Positions 61,250 to 64,000 of a stretch of DNA of 64,000 nt are shown here, piece by piece. This stretch comes from an uncultured Acinetobacter sp. (GTDB taxonomy: Bacteria > Pseudomonadota > Gammaproteobacteria > Pseudomonadales > Moraxellaceae), in the NCBI GenBank assembly GCA_913777945.1, contig CAJYTY010000031.1, positions 1 to 64,000 on the forward strand, in the 5' to 3' direction. The notes under the pieces are model-generated. The model saw only the letters and a program-made list of their open reading frames with translations. It did not search any database and was not told where the DNA came from. Positions within the stretch are counted from its first letter, which is position 1. Each line of letters begins with the position of its first letter. A program made the position numbers and the translations under genes.

Positions 61250-61536
61250 TGAATTGGCAGAAAATAGAGACTGGTGAGGTTATGCAATCATTCGCAAGAT
61301 TTAGTGATTCATGGGATGAGCAAAAAACCAAGATTGATGGCAAAGCGGAATCTTCTAAAAACATTGAAGCGTTTAACATGACCGCAGATGGAATTCCATT
61401 CTCATTTAGACGTGTAGGCAACAAACATTCTATTATCTTTGGTGGTAAATCAGAACAAATTAAGAAAAGCACATTTGATTACTTTAAGGGTCTTTGCATC
61501 AAGTTTTTTGAAGATAGCAAACCAGTATTAAACTAA
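61249..61536 (+). CDS. Phage hypothetical protein, 95 aa
   Basis: Not recognised. A 95-residue protein with a beta-rich middle (GIPFSFRRVGNKHSIIFGG) and a C-terminal helix. Coupled to the HNH gene through TAATG. A UUCG terminator follows. Confidence 0.62.
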   Translation: MNWQKIETGEVMQSFARFSDSWDEQKTKIDGKAESSKNIEAFNMTADGIPFSFRRVGNKHSIIFGGKSEQIKKSTFDYFKGLCIKFFEDSKPVLN

Positions 61537-61557
61537 GCCACCTTCGGGTGGTTTTTT
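61537..61557 (+). terminator. UUCG terminator in the nin-like region
   Basis: CCACC-TTCG-GGTGG followed by six T residues: a short stem capped by the very stable UUCG tetraloop. Confidence 0.85.
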
Positions 61558-61570
61558 ATTGAGGTGACTT

Positions 61571-61813
61571 ATGGACATATCAGAAATGCAGGCCATAGGT
61601 TTGATTCGTGAGCCTAAGTTCGACGTGCTTTTACCTGGTGAACAACCTAGAACGCTTGATGAATACCTGAAGCGTAAGCGAATAAGAGAAGAAGCTGAAC
61701 GAGCAGCAAAGGAAAGTGTTCAAAGAATCTTTAAGCAGATAAAGCAAGAAAGTAAGCCATTAGATGAAGATCTTTCCAAACTTCTCTCTGAAAACATTAA
61801 CGGTTTGTTTTGA
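61571..61813 (+). CDS. Phage hypothetical protein, 80 aa
   Basis: Not recognised. A charged helical protein (LDEYLKRKRIREEAERAAKE). GAGGTG precedes the ATG at 61571. Confidence 0.62.
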   Translation: MDISEMQAIGLIREPKFDVLLPGEQPRTLDEYLKRKRIREEAERAAKESVQRIFKQIKQESKPLDEDLSKLLSENINGLF

Positions 61814-61829
61814 ACCATAAAGGTGACGC

Positions 61830-62315
61830 ATGAAAGCACAAACATTCGTCATCAAGTCTTTTTCAGATGTTCAGCGTGTGTATGCTTATTTGGGTCAGCA
61901 TCATGGAGCGGCGGCAGGCGACGGGAAGCCGTTGGTAGTCAATATTCAGGAAGACGACAAGGATAGATCAAAAGCTCAAAACCGGTTGTATTGGAAGTGG
62001 CTTACACAATGGGCCAAGCATCACGGCTCGGATAAGAACACAGAGCATTTGTACTTCAAGAAGAAGTTCTTATCAGTCATCTTCTACCGGGATGATGTTG
62101 GTCAATACAAGAAGACATTCGATGCAGTGAGACTACTGAGAGATCAAAAGCATCCAGCTTATGAGCAAGTGGCGTCAGGACTAAACGAACTGATCAGCAC
62201 GACAGATGCAAGCGTTGCTCAGTTTGCTGAGTACCTGAATGACATTCATGCATTTTGTAATACTCAAGGTTGTTGGTTGGAGACGCCAGAGGATTTGATT
62301 TGGGTGAGAGAATGA
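61830..62315 (+). CDS. ninB: NinB-like recombination protein
   Basis: A 161-residue protein matching lambda NinB (Orf), which binds single-stranded DNA and takes the place of RecFOR in phage recombination. Shared marks are QTFVIKSFSDVQRVYAYL at the start, the central DRSKAQNRLYWKWL and the C-terminal VAQFAEYLNDIHAFC. It lies downstream of replication genes, as in lambda. A ribosome site AGGTGA precedes ATG 61830. Confidence 0.85.
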   Translation: MKAQTFVIKSFSDVQRVYAYLGQHHGAAAGDGKPLVVNIQEDDKDRSKAQNRLYWKWLTQWAKHHGSDKNTEHLYFKKKFLSVIFYRDDVGQYKKTFDAVRLLRDQKHPAYEQVASGLNELISTTDASVAQFAEYLNDIHAFCNTQGCWLETPEDLIWVRE

Positions 62316-62404
62316 ATAGTGTATTTATGCTTGGAATGCTTGTTGGATTTGCAATAGCTTGCATTGTTTTTTCAATTACTGGGATTAATACAATTGCATT
62401 TTGA
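62312..62404 (+). CDS. Tiny phage membrane protein, 30 aa
   Basis: A 30-residue hydrophobic peptide (MLVGFAIACIVFSITGIN in the middle), a single membrane helix. Its ATG overlaps the ninB stop (ATGA) and GAGAG precedes it. It is short, so the call rests on context and the coupled start. Confidence 0.5.
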   Translation: MNSVFMLGMLVGFAIACIVFSITGINTIAF

Positions 62405-62415
62405 GTGAGGTATTT

Positions 62416-62589
62416 ATGTCGTGGGGAGTTTATAAGGTTCATGGTTCAGTTCATGTAATACCAGAATTTGATTTAAAACCTCATGATCAATCGCCAGATT
62501 GTGAGTGTGGTTGCACTTACGAGGATGGTGTCTATATACACAACTCTTATGATGAACGTGAACTAACGGAAAATTTACCAAGAAGTTGA
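62416..62589 (+). CDS. Small phage protein with Cys cluster, 57 aa
   Basis: A 57-residue protein (MSWGVYKVHGSVHVIPEFDL) with a CECGC cluster near residue 34 and His residues, so metal binding is possible. GTGAGG precedes the ATG at 62416. Not recognised. Confidence 0.58.
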   Translation: MSWGVYKVHGSVHVIPEFDLKPHDQSPDCECGCTYEDGVYIHNSYDERELTENLPRS

Positions 62590-62596
62590 GGTCAAA

Positions 62597-63175
62597 ATGG
62601 CAAGTCTTACAGCAAAACAAGCGAGATTTGTCGAAGAGTATTTGATAGATCTTAACGCGACACAGGCAGCGATTAGAGCGGGATATAGCGAGGCTACTGC
62701 AAGATCAATTGGGGCTGAAAACCTTACAAAACCCGACATACTGGAAGCAATTATAGAGGCTCAAGCCAAGCGTTCAGAGCGCACCAAAATTGACGCAGAC
62801 TATGTCTTGCAACGCTTAGTGGCGATTGATCAAATGGATGTCTTGGACATTATGGATGACAACTATGCATTTAAGCCTATTGGTGATTGGCCTGTAATTT
62901 GGCGTCAATACATCTCAAATATTGAGAATATCGAAGAGTTCGATGGTCGTGGTGACGAAAAAACCCAAGTTGGTTGGCTCAAAAAGATCAAATGGCCGGA
63001 CAAGGTTAAAAACCTTGAGCTACTAGGTAAACATGTGGCGGTTGGTGCATTCAAAGAAAAGATTGAGCACTCAGGCAAGATTGACCTCAATTCTGTAAGT
63101 GACGAAGCTCTAGATAAGCGAATCAAAGAATTAGAAAGTAAGGTGATGCCAAATGACACGAGAGGAGAAACTTGA
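62597..63175 (+). CDS. terS: Terminase small subunit
   Basis: A 192-residue DNA-recognition subunit of the packaging motor, Terminase_2 family: LTAKQARFVEEYLIDLNATQ, AAIRAGYSEATARSIGAENL and VLQRLVAIDQMDVLDIMDD are near consensus. It binds the pac/cos site and loads the large subunit. GAGG precedes ATG 62597. It overlaps the large subunit by 23 bases. Confidence 0.93.
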   Translation: MASLTAKQARFVEEYLIDLNATQAAIRAGYSEATARSIGAENLTKPDILEAIIEAQAKRSERTKIDADYVLQRLVAIDQMDVLDIMDDNYAFKPIGDWPVIWRQYISNIENIEEFDGRGDEKTQVGWLKKIKWPDKVKNLELLGKHVAVGAFKEKIEHSGKIDLNSVSDEALDKRIKELESKVMPNDTRGET

Positions 63176-64000
63176 GTACTTAGCATTACTTGAAGAAAAA
63201 GCAAAGCGTCTTGAGAGAGATCGTTATAAAACACTTGGTGATAAGCTATACCCATTTCAGCGCGAATTGGTTTGGGCAACCAAAGATTACTCTCAAGTCA
63301 TGCTCATGGCAGCAAACCGTGTCGGTAAAACCATGACTGGCACATATATGGATACGATTCACGCACTAGGCCAATATCCGGATTGGTGGGATGGCCATGT
63401 ATTTGATCAGGCGCCATTGATGTGGTTGCTTGGCTACTCGGGCGAAAAGTGTCGTGACCTTTTGCAGACTCCAATTTTTGGCCGTCGAGTCGAGAATAAT
63501 TGGGTTGGCGGTCTAATCCCGCCTGAATACATTCTTGACCATGAATCAATGACGGGCACTACAAACGCAATGCGGACAATCTATGTTCGTCATGGTGGTG
63601 GTGGTGATGTTCAGTATCAATCGTCAAAAGTTCAGTTCTGGTCATACTCTCAAGGTCAGCATGCTTTGATGGGTGACTCATTGGATTGGTATCACATCGA
63701 CGAGGAGCCACGCGATCAAAACATTTTCCCGCAGGTTCTAACACGTACTGCAACGGGTGATCAGGGTAATGGTGGTCGTGGCATCTTAACTTTCACACCA
63801 GAGAATGGGCGAACCGATCTCGTCATTCAATTTATGGATACTCCAAGCGCCGGACAATATTTGATTCGCGCAGGTTGGGACGATGTCACTCACTTAACTG
63901 AGCAAACAAAGCAAACATTACTTGCATCATATCCACCACATCAAAAGGAAATGCGTACTAAAGGCGTTCCGATGCTTGGTCATGGTCGAATCTATGATCT
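63153..64000 (+). CDS. terL: Terminase large subunit, 5' part
   Basis: The start of the packaging ATPase/nuclease; 282 codons are seen and the frame is open to the window edge. Seen are MTREEKLEYLALLEEKAK at the start, the P-loop-like MAANRVGKTMTGT (near residue 55) and Walker B DWYHIDEEP (near 180), with the catalytic Glu. A C-terminal nuclease domain should follow outside. GAGG is close to the ATG, and the overlap with terS suggests coupled translation. Confidence 0.92.
   Translation, partial: MTREEKLEYLALLEEKAKRLERDRYKTLGDKLYPFQRELVWATKDYSQVMLMAANRVGKTMTGTYMDTIHALGQYPDWWDGHVFDQAPLMWLLGYSGEKCRDLLQTPIFGRRVENNWVGGLIPPEYILDHESMTGTTNAMRTIYVRHGGGGDVQYQSSKVQFWSYSQGQHALMGDSLDWYHIDEEPRDQNIFPQVLTRTATGDQGNGGRGILTFTPENGRTDLVIQFMDTPSAGQYLIRAGWDDVTHLTEQTKQTLLASYPPHQKEMRTKGVPMLGHGRIYD

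Noticed and set aside
48164..63000. Anti-CRISPR or defence genes within the prophage
   Set aside because: Several small acidic genes could be such, but nothing in their sequence supports it, so only the operon as a whole is listed as a finding.

Overview
The window reads as a chromosome segment of a gamma-proteobacterium of the genus Acinetobacter. The basis is the low-GC gammaproteobacterial coding style, the fused prephenate dehydrogenase/EPSP synthase gene, the FimX-like/PilZ/EpmB/EF-P neighbourhood and the overall protein character. The species cannot be fixed from sequence reading alone. Positions 1 to about 46.93 kb are ordinary core chromosome. From the tRNA-Val(GAC) gene at 46850-46926 to the right edge the DNA is the left part of a lambda-like prophage that continues beyond the window.

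Chromosomal part, left to right: the 3' end of ahpF; a DODA-type dioxygenase; fpr and trmO (divergent); a GAF-GGDEF diguanylate cyclase; a stand-alone GspE-type ATPase; a ygiW-qseB-qseC-like envelope-stress/two-component cluster; a short hemP gene with a Fur box; a Nudix-ThiE fusion; PBP1b (mrcB) followed by a TPR lipoprotein resembling its activator LpoP; nadK-yeaC; a TrpD2/YbiB protein; the C4-dicarboxylate carrier dctA; an acyl-CoA dehydrogenase; a DJ-1-like protein; an IroE/Fes-like esterase; pheA followed by tyrA-aroA (aromatic amino acid synthesis); pepD; an alpha/beta hydrolase; yaaA; a Lon-like AAA protease; ampG with a large inserted domain, then gloA; an SBF-like transporter; rpmE with a structured leader; a FimX-like/PilZ pair; epmB divergent from efp; cstA-ybdD; and a MoxR-DUF58-TgpA trio. 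Many genes end in clear intrinsic terminators, listed separately.

Prophage part: a tyrosine integrase (47147-48160) sits just inside the tRNA. A long leftward operon (48164-53873, minus strand) follows, holding a candidate excisionase, an ERF single-strand annealing protein, a coiled-coil protein and many small unknown genes joined by ATGA-type overlaps. The control region has a leftward S24-type repressor gene, a rightward Cro-family gene and six copies of a 15-bp dyad operator laid over three promoters that I can place (PL, PRM, PR). The rightward operon holds an O-like replication gene with four iterons and an AT-rich stretch inside it (a likely origin), a probable P-like partner, a short cytosine-methyltransferase-like protein, a PD-(D/E)XK-like nuclease, an HNH protein, NinB and several unknowns. 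It ends with the small terminase subunit and the start of the large terminase subunit at the window edge.

The most notable items are the complete lambda-like regulatory architecture built from a new operator sequence (AATARCnnnGTTATT), the iteron origin, the structured rpmE leader, the LpoP-like gene next to PBP1b, the FimX-like/PilZ pair with no intact catalytic motif, and the AmpG insertion. I saw no CRISPR array, no insertion sequence and no recognisable anti-phage defence island.
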